Below, one piece after another: positions 1 through 9,012 of a stretch of DNA of 33,997 bases; the first letter of the stretch is position 1, and each line of letters opens with the position of its first letter. Source of the DNA: a candidate division FCPU426 bacterium (GTDB lineage Bacteria > Oederibacteriota > Muellerivitia > Muellerivitales > Muellerivitaceae). The translations under genes were made by a program, and so were the position numbers. A model generated the notes under the pieces. It was not told where the DNA came from. It made no database searches and saw only the letters and a program-made list of their open reading frames with translations. The stretch lies in NCBI GenBank assembly GCA_023249615.1, contig JAHFCG010000010.1, positions 1 through 33,997 of the forward strand. Direction: 5' to 3'.

Positions 1-1
1 G

Positions 2-337
2 GTTTTGACTTCAACCTACCTTGGGCCACGAAAAACAATTTATCTTGTTGAGGTTGGTAAACGTGTACTGGTCGTCGGGGTTGGAAAAGAGGAAATGAAC
101 TGTCTGGATGTCATTACCGATCCCGGCGAAATTGAGGCCCTTCATCAGGCCTCCCAACAGGGATTTCCAAAGATTTTCAACAGCATCGTTACAAAACGTG
201 AAACGGTTGAACAGGAAAAGGAAGCCCAAAAAATCATTGAGGAAAGCAATCAATTGGTGGGTGATTATGTGGAAAAGCTTAAAAAGATAACCAAAACAAA
301 AAAAAGTAATGATGGGGCGAGGGACCAGAACAAATGA
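2..337 (+). CDS. fliO: FliO, flagellar export-gate assembly protein (C-terminal part)
   Basis: The reading frame is open to the left edge, so the N-terminus and the expected membrane helix are missing. The visible 111 residues begin with the pattern seen just after the FliO membrane helix: YLGP, then a KTIYLVEVGKRVLVVGV stretch. A charged, lysine-rich tail predicted to be helical follows. FliO helps assemble the FliP/FliQ/FliR core of the flagellar type III export gate in the inner membrane. Its stop overlaps the fliP start (ATGA at 334-337), which fits translational coupling, and the fliO-P-Q-R order supports the call. FliO is poorly conserved, so position carries part of the weight. Confidence 0.85.
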   Translation, partial: VLTSTYLGPRKTIYLVEVGKRVLVVGVGKEEMNCLDVITDPGEIEALHQASQQGFPKIFNSIVTKRETVEQEKEAQKIIEESNQLVGDYVEKLKKITKTKKSNDGARDQNK

Positions 338-1089
338 AAAGAAACCATTTTTTCCCGACTTGCGCTTTCCTTTTCTTATTTTTTCTTTCTTTTCCCATTT
401 CGATTTCTGCTGAAATCCCGTTTCCGGCCATAAAAATCGGGGTGGAACAGGCAAAATCTCCCCAGGATGTTGCCATGAGCATCCAAATTTTGCTTGTTCT
501 GACTGTCCTTTCCCTTGCTCCCGCCATTCTGATCATGACGACCTCTTTTACGAGAGTGGTTATCGTCCTCGCTTTTTTACGACAGGGATTGGGTACCCAA
601 CAGGTTCCTCCCAACCAGGTCTTGATCGGCCTTTCTTTGTTCCTCACCTTTTTTATCATGCGGCCTACGTTTGAGAGGGTTGAAAAGGAGGCTTTGGTTC
701 CCTACCTGGCCGGAAAGATGACGACCTCGGAGGCCTTAAAAAAAGCCGAGGACCCCATGCGTCAATTTATGTTTAAACAAACCCGTGAAAAGGATCTTGC
801 TCTTTTCGTGGCCCTTTCAAAATCGAGCCGTCCCAAGACCCCTGCGGACATTTCAACATTTGTGTTGATCCCCGCCTTCGTAATTGGGGAATTAAAGAAG
901 GCCTTTGAGATGGGTTTTATTATTTTTATTCCCTTTCTGATTATTGACATGGTAGTGGCATCAGTCCTCATGTCCATGGGCATGTTGATGTTGCCTCCCG
1001 TTCTAATTTCACTGCCTTTTAAAATCCTTCTTTTTATTATGGTGGATGGCTGGAATTTGATTGTTCGTTCGATCGCGTTAAGTTTTTAA
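334..1089 (+). CDS. fliP: FliP, flagellar type III export gate protein
   Basis: This 251-residue protein has the normal FliP length. It starts with a cleavable-looking signal peptide (basic start, a phenylalanine/leucine-rich core, SISAE near residue 26), as FliP characteristically does. The conserved FTRVVIVLAFLRQ segment lies near residues 71-83, followed by QVPPNQVLIGL, and the C-terminal half holds hydrophobic segments ending in MLMLPPVLISLPFK. FliP forms the pentameric core of the export channel with FliQ and FliR in the inner membrane at the centre of the basal body. The start overlaps the fliO stop by four bases. Confidence 0.98.
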   Translation: MKRNHFFPTCAFLFLFFLSFPISISAEIPFPAIKIGVEQAKSPQDVAMSIQILLVLTVLSLAPAILIMTTSFTRVVIVLAFLRQGLGTQQVPPNQVLIGLSLFLTFFIMRPTFERVEKEALVPYLAGKMTTSEALKKAEDPMRQFMFKQTREKDLALFVALSKSSRPKTPADISTFVLIPAFVIGELKKAFEMGFIIFIPFLIIDMVVASVLMSMGMLMLPPVLISLPFKILLFIMVDGWNLIVRSIALSF

Positions 1090-1116
1090 ACCCCAAGATA
1101 ACCAAGAGGTCCACAA

Positions 1117-1386
1117 ATGACGGTTGAATTTATAGCAGATTTGGCCAATCGGGCCCTTTGGATAACCCTGTTAATTTCTTCCCCTATTTTAGGTTTGGGG
1201 TTGGCTGTTGGTGTCGCGGTTTCCATTTTTCAGGCGGTTACCCAAATTCAGGAAATGACCCTCACTTTTATTCCGAAAATCATCGCTATTTTTTTCGCGA
1301 TTCTTATTTTCGGCAAGTGGATGATGCTTATTCTTTTGAATTTCACCTCAAATCTTTGGGTTAACCTGCCGAATTACGCTAAATGA
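1117..1386 (+). CDS. fliQ: FliQ, flagellar export gate protein
   Basis: An 89-residue protein with two hydrophobic helices, which is the usual size and topology for FliQ. The family segment AVTQIQEMTLTFIPKI is visible near residues 40-55. Four FliQ subunits associate with FliP and FliR in the export channel. It sits 27 bases after fliP and 7 bases before fliR, in the standard fliP-Q-R order. Confidence 0.98.
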   Translation: MTVEFIADLANRALWITLLISSPILGLGLAVGVAVSIFQAVTQIQEMTLTFIPKIIAIFFAILIFGKWMMLILLNFTSNLWVNLPNYAK

Positions 1387-1393
1387 GGTTTTT

Positions 1394-2179
1394 ATGCCAA
1401 CCAATCCCTTTTTATTTGACCCAAAGGATGTTGTGGCTTTTGTTTTGGTTTTTATGCGGATGGCGGGTGTTTTTTTAACTGCCCCAGTTTTTGCCAGCCG
1501 AAACATACCCGTGATGGTGAAGGCATCATGGGTTTTATTAATCGCTTTTTTGATTTTTCCAGTTGTTGGCTTTAAGGTGGAAACCCTGCCTTCCTCAGGA
1601 ATACCCCTTGCCATGGCCATTTTTAGGGAAATGTTGATTGGTTTCTCGATCGGCTTAGGGGCGACTTTGATTTTTACGGGCATTCAATTAGCGGGCCAAA
1701 TTGTTGATATTCAAATGGGCTTAGGAATGGTCAACATCATTGATCCCATCACAAGCACCCAAATTTCCGTTATGGGACAATATTATTATTTAATCGCGAC
1801 CTTAGTATTCATGGCCGTGGATGGCCACCACCTGCTCCTACGAGGCTTGGCTGACAGCTTTAATTTAATTCCACTTGGCCAGGGCCACTTTACCGCCGCC
1901 CTCGGGACAAAAATGATGGGTCTCTTTTCACAGATTTTTTTTATCGCTTTTAGGGTTGGGGCGCCCGTGATTGGGGCCCTTTTTATTACCAATATGGCCC
2001 TGGGGGTTGTCGCCCGGACAGTACCCCAAATGAATGTTTTCATTGTTGGGATGCCCCTGAACCTGGCGGTTGGTTTTTTAATTACCGCGATTTCGATGAG
2101 TTTTTTTGTTTATGTTCTAAAGGGTTTGTTTGATGGAATGTATCGAGACATGTTTACACTGGTTCAGGCGTTAAGATAG
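1394..2179 (+). CDS. fliR: FliR, flagellar export gate protein
   Basis: This 261-residue hydrophobic protein has the usual FliR length and multiple membrane segments. Recognisable family stretches include FMRMAGVFLTAPVFASRNIP near the N-terminus, QLAGQIVDIQMGLGMVNIIDP near residue 100, and VARTVPQMNVFIVGMPLN in the last third. FliR is the single-copy subunit of the export channel and contacts FlhB. An SD-like TGAGG precedes the ATG. The gene follows fliQ closely and precedes flhB by 46 bases. Confidence 0.98.
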   Translation: MPTNPFLFDPKDVVAFVLVFMRMAGVFLTAPVFASRNIPVMVKASWVLLIAFLIFPVVGFKVETLPSSGIPLAMAIFREMLIGFSIGLGATLIFTGIQLAGQIVDIQMGLGMVNIIDPITSTQISVMGQYYYLIATLVFMAVDGHHLLLRGLADSFNLIPLGQGHFTAALGTKMMGLFSQIFFIAFRVGAPVIGALFITNMALGVVARTVPQMNVFIVGMPLNLAVGFLITAISMSFFVYVLKGLFDGMYRDMFTLVQALR

Positions 2180-2225
2180 TTTTCTATTGAAAAACAAAAA
2201 ATAAAAAAAATCAAACGGGATATTT

Positions 2226-3302
2226 ATGGCTGATCCGGGAAAAACTGAAAAGGCGACGCCCAAACGGCGCGAAGAGGCCCGCGAAAGAGGTCAGGTCGCC
2301 AGGTCAATCGAACTGAATTCGGTTGTGATTCTTTTAACCGCCTTATTAACCATCCGATATGTTGGGCCCTATATGGTTGACTCCATGAATCAGGTGGCTG
2401 TTTTTTCTTACCAAAACATGAACACGACCTTGGGGATGGAAAGCGTTTATTCGTTCGGCCTTTTTTATATGTGGCAAATATTTAAAATTATCGCACCGGT
2501 GTTGGGGGCTATTTTATTTGTCGGCCTCCTGATTAATTATTTTCAAATTGGCGTTTTGTTTACCATGAAACCCTTGGTTCCAAAGTTCAGCAACCTAAAC
2601 CCGCTTTCGGGTTTTCAAAAACTTTTCTCCAGGCGTTCGTTGATAGAATTTTTTAAATCTCTTTTCAAGTTGTTCTTAATCGGGTGGGTGGTTTACCAGG
2701 GGGTTAAATCCGCCTTGCCGGATTTGGTTCCCACCATGGATATGCAAGGGACGGAATCCTTAAAATTTATCGGTGGTCTTACCATTTCCATTTTGGACCG
2801 GGCCATCCTCGCCTTGTTTGTCCTGGCAATCCTAGATTTTTTTTATCAGCGGTGGGAATTCGAGGAAAGCCTGATGATGACCAAACAGGAAGTCCGGGAC
2901 GAATATCGCCAATCGGAGGGCGATCCGATGATTAAAGCAAGGATTCGACAAATACAAAGGGAAATGGCTAGGCGTCGAATGTTTGAGGCCATTCCCAAGG
3001 CGGATGTGGTTATTACGAATCCGACCCATGTCGCGGTGGCCTTGGAATATAAAGAGGGTATGCAGGCTCCGATGGTTTTGGCAAAAGGGGAAAGGGTTGT
3101 GGCCGAAAAAATAAAAGAAATGGCGAGAAAAAACGGAATTCCAATCGTGGAAAATCCCCCTTTGGCAAGGGCCTTATTAAAACAATGTCCCGTAGGTGCC
3201 CCCATTTCACCTGACTTGTTTGAGGCCGTCGCAGAGGTTTTGGCCTTCGTATACCGAGCAAACAAAAAGGGGGCGGGAAAGCGGGCTGTGGCTAGTTATT
3301 GA
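2226..3302 (+). CDS. flhB: FlhB, export switch protein with autocleavage site
   Basis: A full-length FlhB of 358 residues. The start carries the signature GKTEKATPKRREEARERGQV. Four hydrophobic segments follow up to about residue 215, then the cytoplasmic domain. The NPTH autocleavage motif is at N265-P266-T267-H268. FlhB switches export specificity from rod/hook to filament substrates once FliK signals hook completion, and cleavage between N and P is needed for that switch. A second, truncated FlhB-type gene (fhlB) lies at 12156 in this window. A 177-base spacer separates it from flhA. Confidence 0.99.
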   Translation: MADPGKTEKATPKRREEARERGQVARSIELNSVVILLTALLTIRYVGPYMVDSMNQVAVFSYQNMNTTLGMESVYSFGLFYMWQIFKIIAPVLGAILFVGLLINYFQIGVLFTMKPLVPKFSNLNPLSGFQKLFSRRSLIEFFKSLFKLFLIGWVVYQGVKSALPDLVPTMDMQGTESLKFIGGLTISILDRAILALFVLAILDFFYQRWEFEESLMMTKQEVRDEYRQSEGDPMIKARIRQIQREMARRRMFEAIPKADVVITNPTHVAVALEYKEGMQAPMVLAKGERVVAEKIKEMARKNGIPIVENPPLARALLKQCPVGAPISPDLFEAVAEVLAFVYRANKKGAGKRAVASY

Positions 3303-3407
3303 ATTCAAATAAAGCCTTTTTGAAAGAACCGCTGGAACTTAATTTTTTGAACTCATTAGGCCCTTGAAAATAAAGGAAAATCGGCATTTGTTGTTCTGAA
3401 ATTAATG

Positions 3408-3438
3408 TTGGGGGACTACGGATTCCTCCTGTTACAAT
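3408..3438 (+). promoter_or_regulatory. Possible vegetative-type promoter upstream of flhA
   Basis: The 177-base flhB-flhA gap contains a TACAAT hexamer at 3433-3438, close to the sigma-70 -10 consensus. A TTGGGG hexamer lies at 3408-3413, with 19 bases between them, longer than the preferred 17. No sigma-28-type element is visible in this gap. The gap is unusually long for this compact cluster, so a new transcript starting at flhA is plausible. The call rests on one good hexamer only. Confidence 0.3.
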
Positions 3439-3479
3439 ACTAATCCGCTCTGACAAGCCGAAACGAAAGGTTTTACCTA

Positions 3480-5561
3480 ATGGCTGAAGCGACGACCATT
3501 AACACCCTACAAAAAAACAGCGACCTTTTCTTCGCTTTCGCGGTTGTGATGGCCATTATTATGGTTGTCATTCCCCTTCCTCCTTTTTTACTCGATGTGC
3601 TCATTTCACTTAATATTACGATGGCTTTGGTGGTTGTGTTAATAACCATGTATACCCTTGAACCCCTTCATTTTTCCATTTTTCCAACATTGCTTCTCAT
3701 TACCACACTCTTTCGTCTGGCTTTGAGTATTTCAGCCACCAGGTTGATTCTTCTTCATGGGACGGATGGTTCCCAAGCCGCAGGGAGGGTTATTGAGTCC
3801 ATTGGAACCGTTGTAGTTGGGGGAAGTTACTGGGTCGGTTTCGTGGTTTTCTTGATTCTTATCATCATCCAGTTCGTGGTCATAACCAGCGGCGCCCAGC
3901 GTGTCGCCGAGGTCGCCGCCCGTTTTACGTTGGACGCCATGCCTGGGAAACAGATGGCCATTGACGCTGACTTGAATTCGGGTCTTGTAACAGATGACCA
4001 GGCTCGAAAGCGACGAAAAGAAATTGAGAGGGAGGCTGATTTTTACGGTGCAATGGATGGAGCGAGTAAATTCGTTCGAGGGGACGCCATCGCTGCAATC
4101 GTAATTATTATCATCAACGTCCTTGGGGGTTTTGGGGTTGGTTTTTACAGCCAAAGCATGAGTTGGCAGGAAGTGCTCCAACGATACACCCTTCTTTCCA
4201 TCGGGGATGGTTTGGCGACTCAAATTCCCGCATTGTTGCTTTCGATGGCAACGGGTATCGTCGTGACACGAGCAGCTTCCGACAGCAATTTGGGAACGGA
4301 TTTGGTTCGTCAAATTACGGCCCAGCCAAAGGCACTTTGGATCGCTTCGGGGGTTTTATTCGCGTTGGGCCTTGTTCCGGGAATGCCATGGGCCTTTTTG
4401 TTTATTTCTATTTTGACAGGAATCTTTGCCTACTTTATTGACAAGTCAACCCAACGGGAAACAGAAGAGGTTGAAAAAGCAAAAACTTTATCGACCCCTG
4501 AAAAGAAGCGTGAGCCGGAAAATGTTTCCTCCTTGCTTCAGGTTGATCACCTCGAGGTTGAAATCGGCTACAGTCTTATTCCGTTAGTGGATGAGGCCCA
4601 AGGGGGAGATCTTTTAGAACGTATCACTGGGATTCGCAGACAAATGGCTACTGATCTTGGCCTTGTGGTTCCTCCCATTCGAATTAGGGATAATATGCAG
4701 CTTCAACCCTCGGAATATGTCATAAAAATTAAGGGTGTGGAGGTTTCCCGCTGGAAAATTATGCCGGGACATCTGTTGGCAATGGCAACGGGAACCGACA
4801 TGCCTAAAATCCAGGGCATCGAGACAAAAGAACCAACGTTTAATTTGATCGCCTATTGGATTACGGATGAAGAAAAAACCAGTGCCGAACAGGCGGGATA
4901 TTCCGTGGTGGACGCGTCAACGGTTATTGCCACCCACCTAACTGAAGTAATAAGAAATCAGGCTCATGAATTTTTGACAAGACAAAGTGTGGCAAAATTG
5001 TTGGAAGGAATCAAAAGGGAATCTCCTGCGGTGGTGGAGGAACTAGTACCTGGGCATTTAACCATGGGTGATCTTCAAAAAATCCTTCAAAATCTTTTGA
5101 AAGAGCATATTCCAATTCGGGATTTGGAAAGTATTTTGGAATCGATCGCTGATCATGTTCGGGAAACGAAGGACGTTCAGCTCCTGACGGAATACGCCAG
5201 GAAAGCCCTGTCCCGGTCCATTACAAAACTTCATCAATCGAATGATGGTAAAGTTTACGCCCTTACCCTTGATCCCCGATTTGAAAAAACCATTTTGGAT
5301 TCAGTTCAGGCGGCGGAAAGCGGCAACGCCTCGGCTTTGGAACCGAGAATATTGCAAAAAATGTTTCGAAGCCTTTCGGCTGGCATTGAAAAAATGGCTG
5401 GAGTAAACCGTCAGCCTTTGGTCCTTTGTTCCCCGAATGTTCGGCCCTATTTTAAAAAATTGATTGAACGGTTTATTCCCCATTTAACGGTTCTTTCGTT
5501 CAGCGAACTTCTTCCTAGGACGGAAATTCAATCCGTGGGTGTCATCGAGGCCGGCGAATGA
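3480..5561 (+). CDS. flhA: FlhA, flagellar export gate / ring protein
   Basis: At 693 residues this is a full-length FlhA. The first ~330 residues hold clusters of hydrophobic helices. The conserved cytoplasmic loop with RFTLDAMPGKQMAIDADLN begins at residue 148, followed by RKRRKEIEREADFYGAMDGA. The C-terminal ~340 residues form the export-platform domain that binds chaperone-substrate complexes. FlhA forms a nonameric ring and couples export to the proton motive force. An AAAGG motif lies 9 bases before the ATG. The stop overlaps the flhF start. Confidence 0.99.
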   Translation: MAEATTINTLQKNSDLFFAFAVVMAIIMVVIPLPPFLLDVLISLNITMALVVVLITMYTLEPLHFSIFPTLLLITTLFRLALSISATRLILLHGTDGSQAAGRVIESIGTVVVGGSYWVGFVVFLILIIIQFVVITSGAQRVAEVAARFTLDAMPGKQMAIDADLNSGLVTDDQARKRRKEIEREADFYGAMDGASKFVRGDAIAAIVIIIINVLGGFGVGFYSQSMSWQEVLQRYTLLSIGDGLATQIPALLLSMATGIVVTRAASDSNLGTDLVRQITAQPKALWIASGVLFALGLVPGMPWAFLFISILTGIFAYFIDKSTQRETEEVEKAKTLSTPEKKREPENVSSLLQVDHLEVEIGYSLIPLVDEAQGGDLLERITGIRRQMATDLGLVVPPIRIRDNMQLQPSEYVIKIKGVEVSRWKIMPGHLLAMATGTDMPKIQGIETKEPTFNLIAYWITDEEKTSAEQAGYSVVDASTVIATHLTEVIRNQAHEFLTRQSVAKLLEGIKRESPAVVEELVPGHLTMGDLQKILQNLLKEHIPIRDLESILESIADHVRETKDVQLLTEYARKALSRSITKLHQSNDGKVYALTLDPRFEKTILDSVQAAESGNASALEPRILQKMFRSLSAGIEKMAGVNRQPLVLCSPNVRPYFKKLIERFIPHLTVLSFSELLPRTEIQSVGVIEAGE

Positions 5562-6766
5562 GAATAAAAAGATACGAAGCCCCTACCATTCAGGAAGCCC
5601 TGATGAAGGTGAAAAAGGATTTGGGCCCAGAAGCAGTCATCCTTTACACCAAAACTTTTCGCAAGGGGGGGATGCTAGGGTTGTTTGGCCGCCCGATGGC
5701 GGAAATCACCGCGGGTGTTGATTTGAACCTTTTGGACGATGTTTCCAAAAGAAAAGGGGCCACTGCTGTCGCGGCTCCCGTTTTGGAAAGAGGCGAATTT
5801 ACGCTGAGGAAAAACATTTTGGCTGTCGCCTCCCCTCCGAATGTTCCGTCTTCTTTGGGATCCTATGATCCATCAAGAGCGAAGGTGAAGGCGCTTCAGC
5901 GCGAATTGAATGAAATGAAAACCTCGAGTGTCGCAAATGTTTTAAGGGATTTAAATCAGGTGGATACCGCCGCTCTTTTGTCTGAGGGATTTTCAAAAAT
6001 AAAAAAGAAATTGATAAAGCAGGAGGTTGAGGATTTTTTAGTTCAAAAAATAATAAAGGGAATGATTTCTGAAAAAATAGATCCTGAAAAACCCCAAGAA
6101 GTAACACAATGGCTCAATCATTTTGTTTCAGGTGTCATGAAAATAGCCCCTCCCTCCCCTTCGGTAAATTTTCAAAAAGTCGTCGCTTTTGTGGGACCTA
6201 CCGGAGTAGGGAAAACCACCACCCTCGCGAAACTTGCCGCGAGGTTCAGTCTGATTGAACGAAAAAAGGTTGCTATGGTGACAGCGGATACCTATCGAAT
6301 CGCCGCCACCGAACAATTAAAAACCTATGGAAAAATTATGGGAATTCCTGTTGAGGTCGCGGATTCCTCGGACGAAATCACGAAAATTCTAACGAAATAT
6401 AAAAATATGGATTTGGTCCTGTTGGATACCGCTGGAAGAAGCCCCTCGAGCGATGACCAGTTGGAAGAATTAAAACAATTTATCGCCCGGAGTCAGGCGG
6501 ATGAAATTCACTTGGTTCTTTCCGCAACTACAAAATATTTTGACATGATTCGAATTATTGAAAGATTTGGGTCAGTGGTTCCCATCAACAGGATGATTTT
6601 TACCAAGCTTGACGAAACCCGCTTTTATGGGGCTTTTTTGAATTTGATGAACAATTTCCAGATCCCGTTGTCCTTTTACGCAACTGGGCAGAATGTTCCT
6701 GATGACCTGGAAGTTCCAGAAGCAAAATCTTTGGCTGAAAGAATTACCAAGGCTTTGTTGAGCTAG
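5558..6766 (+). CDS. flhF: FlhF, SRP-type GTPase for flagellar placement
   Basis: A 402-residue protein with the typical FlhF N-terminus (MRIKRYEAPTIQEAL...KKDLGPEAVILYTKT) and a C-terminal SRP-family NG domain. The P-loop GPTGVGKT is at residues 213-220, followed by MVTADTYRIAATEQLKTY, LLDTAGRSPSSDDQ and FTKLDET. FlhF marks the site, usually polar, where a new flagellum is built, and works with FlhG. The start overlaps the flhA stop (ATGA), and flhG follows after 8 bases. Confidence 0.98.
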   Translation: MRIKRYEAPTIQEALMKVKKDLGPEAVILYTKTFRKGGMLGLFGRPMAEITAGVDLNLLDDVSKRKGATAVAAPVLERGEFTLRKNILAVASPPNVPSSLGSYDPSRAKVKALQRELNEMKTSSVANVLRDLNQVDTAALLSEGFSKIKKKLIKQEVEDFLVQKIIKGMISEKIDPEKPQEVTQWLNHFVSGVMKIAPPSPSVNFQKVVAFVGPTGVGKTTTLAKLAARFSLIERKKVAMVTADTYRIAATEQLKTYGKIMGIPVEVADSSDEITKILTKYKNMDLVLLDTAGRSPSSDDQLEELKQFIARSQADEIHLVLSATTKYFDMIRIIERFGSVVPINRMIFTKLDETRFYGAFLNLMNNFQIPLSFYATGQNVPDDLEVPEAKSLAERITKALLS

Positions 6767-6774
6767 GGGGACAA

Positions 6775-7680
6775 GTGCAAGATCAAGCTGAGAGACTTCG
6801 GCAATTGGTTGGTAAATTAAATTCCTCACCAGTGAAAGAAAGGGCTGAGTCTTCTTTTTCAAATTGCCGGGTAATTACGATCACCAGCGGTAAGGGAGGC
6901 GTTGGAAAAACAAACCTTTCGGTTAATTTTGCCCTTTCGATGGCTTCCAGGGGTAAAAACGTTCTTTTATTTGATGCGGATTTAGGGTTGGCCAATGTTG
7001 ATGTCATGTTGGGAATGATTCCAAAATATACCCTTTTAAATGTCTTGAACGGTCAAAAAACCCTTCAGGAAATCATTTTGGAGGGACCTGGGGGAATTCG
7101 TTTGGTCGCTTCGGGGTCGGGAGGGGTTCAGGAACTTGCGGATTTAAATGAAACCCAACGGGGAAGATTTTTGGAGGCCCTTTTAGATCTTCAAAAACAG
7201 TCGGATGTTATCTTAATCGATACCGGGGCTGGTTTGCATCCCAATGTTCTGGCTTTTGTATTGGCGGCTGAGGAGGTGGTAATTGTAACTACCCCCGAAC
7301 CGACGGCACTTATGGACGCTTATGGAATGATAAAAATTCTTTACCGCGAAAAACAAAATCCCTTGATAACTGTTGTGGTGAACATGGCCTCCAACCAGGC
7401 TGAGGCGGATGAGGCCGGGAAAAAACTAGTAATTCTTTCCAAACGTTTTCTTGATTTGGAAATCAAATATTTAGGGTTTGTTCCAAGGGACCCTGCGATG
7501 ATTCGGGCGGTTCGGGAACAAAAACCCGTTCTGATATCGGCTCCTTTGTGCCCTGCCGCGGTCAGTTTGGGCAATCTTTCGGACCAATTGCTTTCGGGAA
7601 AGGACCCGCGGGCGGAGGGCGACTTGATTAATTTTTTTAAAAAAGTTACTCAGATTTTTGGGGTCAAAAACAAAAGGTAA
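6775..7680 (+). CDS. flhG: FlhG (FleN/YlxH), MinD-like ATPase controlling flagellar number
   Basis: The 301-residue protein starts at a GTG preceded by AGGGGGA. The first residues contain DQAERLRQL (residues 3-11), the DQAxxLR motif by which FlhG stimulates FlhF GTPase activity. The deviant Walker A KGGVGKT is at residues 40-46, followed by LLFDADLGLANVDVMLG near residue 64, typical of MinD/ParA ATPases. FlhG limits flagellar number and antagonises FlhF at the membrane. The flhA-flhF-flhG-fliA neighbourhood is widely conserved. Confidence 0.97.
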   Translation: MQDQAERLRQLVGKLNSSPVKERAESSFSNCRVITITSGKGGVGKTNLSVNFALSMASRGKNVLLFDADLGLANVDVMLGMIPKYTLLNVLNGQKTLQEIILEGPGGIRLVASGSGGVQELADLNETQRGRFLEALLDLQKQSDVILIDTGAGLHPNVLAFVLAAEEVVIVTTPEPTALMDAYGMIKILYREKQNPLITVVVNMASNQAEADEAGKKLVILSKRFLDLEIKYLGFVPRDPAMIRAVREQKPVLISAPLCPAAVSLGNLSDQLLSGKDPRAEGDLINFFKKVTQIFGVKNKR

Positions 7681-7776
7681 TTATTGAAAATGGGTTAAGC
7701 GGTTTTTGGGTTGGAAGCGGGGTGCTGCGGTTTGTTCAGAATTGAAGTTGAAAAAGAAAAAATGTGGGGGAAAAAG

Positions 7777-8190
7777 ATGGCGACACAAGGAAAAGATAGG
7801 TTGTTTTATGAAATAACAAGAGAGAAAGCTTATGGCAATTTTCAAATGTTGATGGTGGGAGGTTCCGCCGGTTCGGTTTTGGGTTTTTTAATCATTTCCT
7901 TGGTGGGCGCCTACGAGGGAATGGAAATGGATTCCCTGGTTCTCGCCTTTTTAATCGCCAGTTTCTTGGGATTCTTTTTTGGCCTTTTAATTATGTGGTT
8001 AATGATCACTTACCTTGAAAAGATGATACCTGTTTCCGCGTTGATAGCGGGAATGCCCGCTGCCAAAACCCCCGAAGAGGTTGCCCCGGCGATGGAAATG
8101 GAACCGGCCCCGGCTGTAATTGAAAACGAAGAGGCGAAGGGAAAGTCTGTTGATTTTGTTTTTCCAGAATTATCACCAGATAACCAATAG
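7777..8190 (+). CDS. Small two-helix membrane protein of unknown function
   Basis: I do not recognise this protein. I choose the ATG at 7777 because GGGGGA stands just before it. In-frame starts at 7711 and 7762 are possible but have weaker ribosome-binding context. From 7777 it is 137 residues: a short charged N-terminus, a hydrophobic segment near residues 25-45, a second near 53-77, then an alanine/proline/glutamate-rich soluble tail. It lies between flhG and fliA, 9 bases before fliA, so it is co-transcribed with genes for placement and late gene control. A role at the inner membrane is inference from topology alone. Confidence 0.75.
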   Translation: MATQGKDRLFYEITREKAYGNFQMLMVGGSAGSVLGFLIISLVGAYEGMEMDSLVLAFLIASFLGFFFGLLIMWLMITYLEKMIPVSALIAGMPAAKTPEEVAPAMEMEPAPAVIENEEAKGKSVDFVFPELSPDNQ

Positions 8191-8199
8191 TAGGGGAAA

Positions 8200-9012
8200 A
8201 TGCCCGACGGGAACCTTAATCCTTTATGGGCGCGCTTTTTAAAAAAAAAGAAGGATTTGGTAGCGCGCGAAAGTTTGGCGAAGGCTTATTTTTTTTTAGT
8301 TGAGGCGGAAACCAGGCGCTTATTGGCGCGGCTGCCCTTAAGGGCTTATTGGGAAAAAAAGGATGATTTGGGCTCAGCGGGAGTAATTGGTCTTTTACAG
8401 GCGCTGGATCATTTTACTCCGCCGGGGAATAAAACCAATGATCCGGGGCGCGCCTTCGAGGCTTATGCGCGATACCGAATCAGGGGACAAATGGTTGATG
8501 AGTTGAGAAGTTTGGATTTCGCACGGCGTAATCTAAGAAAACAAGCAAGATCCATCCAGGAAGCGGAGCGTAAACTCGAGGTTCGTTTGGGGCGATCTCC
8601 GCGAGAAGAAGAGACCGCAAAGGCCCTAGGGATATCGCTGGACGAACTTTATAACTGGATCGCCGAAATTAACATGCTCAACCTTTTGTCCCTTGACGCT
8701 GAAATAGGGGAGGCTGGGGTTGAAGGTGGTTCCTGGGCCGACGTTTTAGCCGATTCCAAGGCGGAGAATCCGCTTGATAAAGTTGAAAAACAGGAGAAAA
8801 TTGAACAGGTTGCGGAGGCTTTAAAGGATTTAGGGGACTCGGAACAAAAGGTTCTCCACCTTTATTACGTTGAAACATTAACTTTTAAGGAAATTGGAAA
8901 GATTTTAAAAGTGAGTGAATCAAGGGTTTGCCAGATCCACCACATGGCTGTTTTTCGACTGCAGGAGTTGGTAGACGTAAGGAGGAAACATGGCAGGGTC
9001 TACGGACGTTAA
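8200..9012 (+). CDS. fliA: FliA, RNA polymerase sigma-28 factor
   Basis: A 270-residue sigma-70-family factor of the FliA/SigD/WhiG group. Region 2 (about residues 30-115) includes DDLGSAGVIGLLQALDHF and the signature YARYRIRGQMVDELRSLDF. Region 3 (about 118-165) includes the GRSPREEETAKALGI stretch. Region 4 (about 205-257) ends in the helix-turn-helix KEIGKILKVSESRVCQIH. It directs RNA polymerase to late flagellar promoters; three matching promoters are found in this window, before flgM, flgD and flgE. FlgM is its expected inhibitor. The last 23 bases overlap the start of fapA in another frame. Confidence 0.98.
   Translation: MPDGNLNPLWARFLKKKKDLVARESLAKAYFFLVEAETRRLLARLPLRAYWEKKDDLGSAGVIGLLQALDHFTPPGNKTNDPGRAFEAYARYRIRGQMVDELRSLDFARRNLRKQARSIQEAERKLEVRLGRSPREEETAKALGISLDELYNWIAEINMLNLLSLDAEIGEAGVEGGSWADVLADSKAENPLDKVEKQEKIEQVAEALKDLGDSEQKVLHLYYVETLTFKEIGKILKVSESRVCQIHHMAVFRLQELVDVRRKHGRVYGR

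Noticed and set aside
11-454. Open frame on the - strand across fliO/fliP
   Set aside because: It lies antisense to two clearly recognised genes and its translation has no family features. The same applies to the other - strand frames across the window.
3381-3400. Possible sigma-54 element upstream of flhA (GG ... TTGTT)
   Set aside because: The GG-N10-GC requirement is not met; the second invariant pair reads TC. No other convincing -24/-12 site was seen in the gaps.
8200-9012. General stress or sporulation sigma factor instead of FliA
   Set aside because: The YARYRIRG...DELRSLD signature, the length and the flhF-flhG neighbourhood are specific for the FliA/SigD group.
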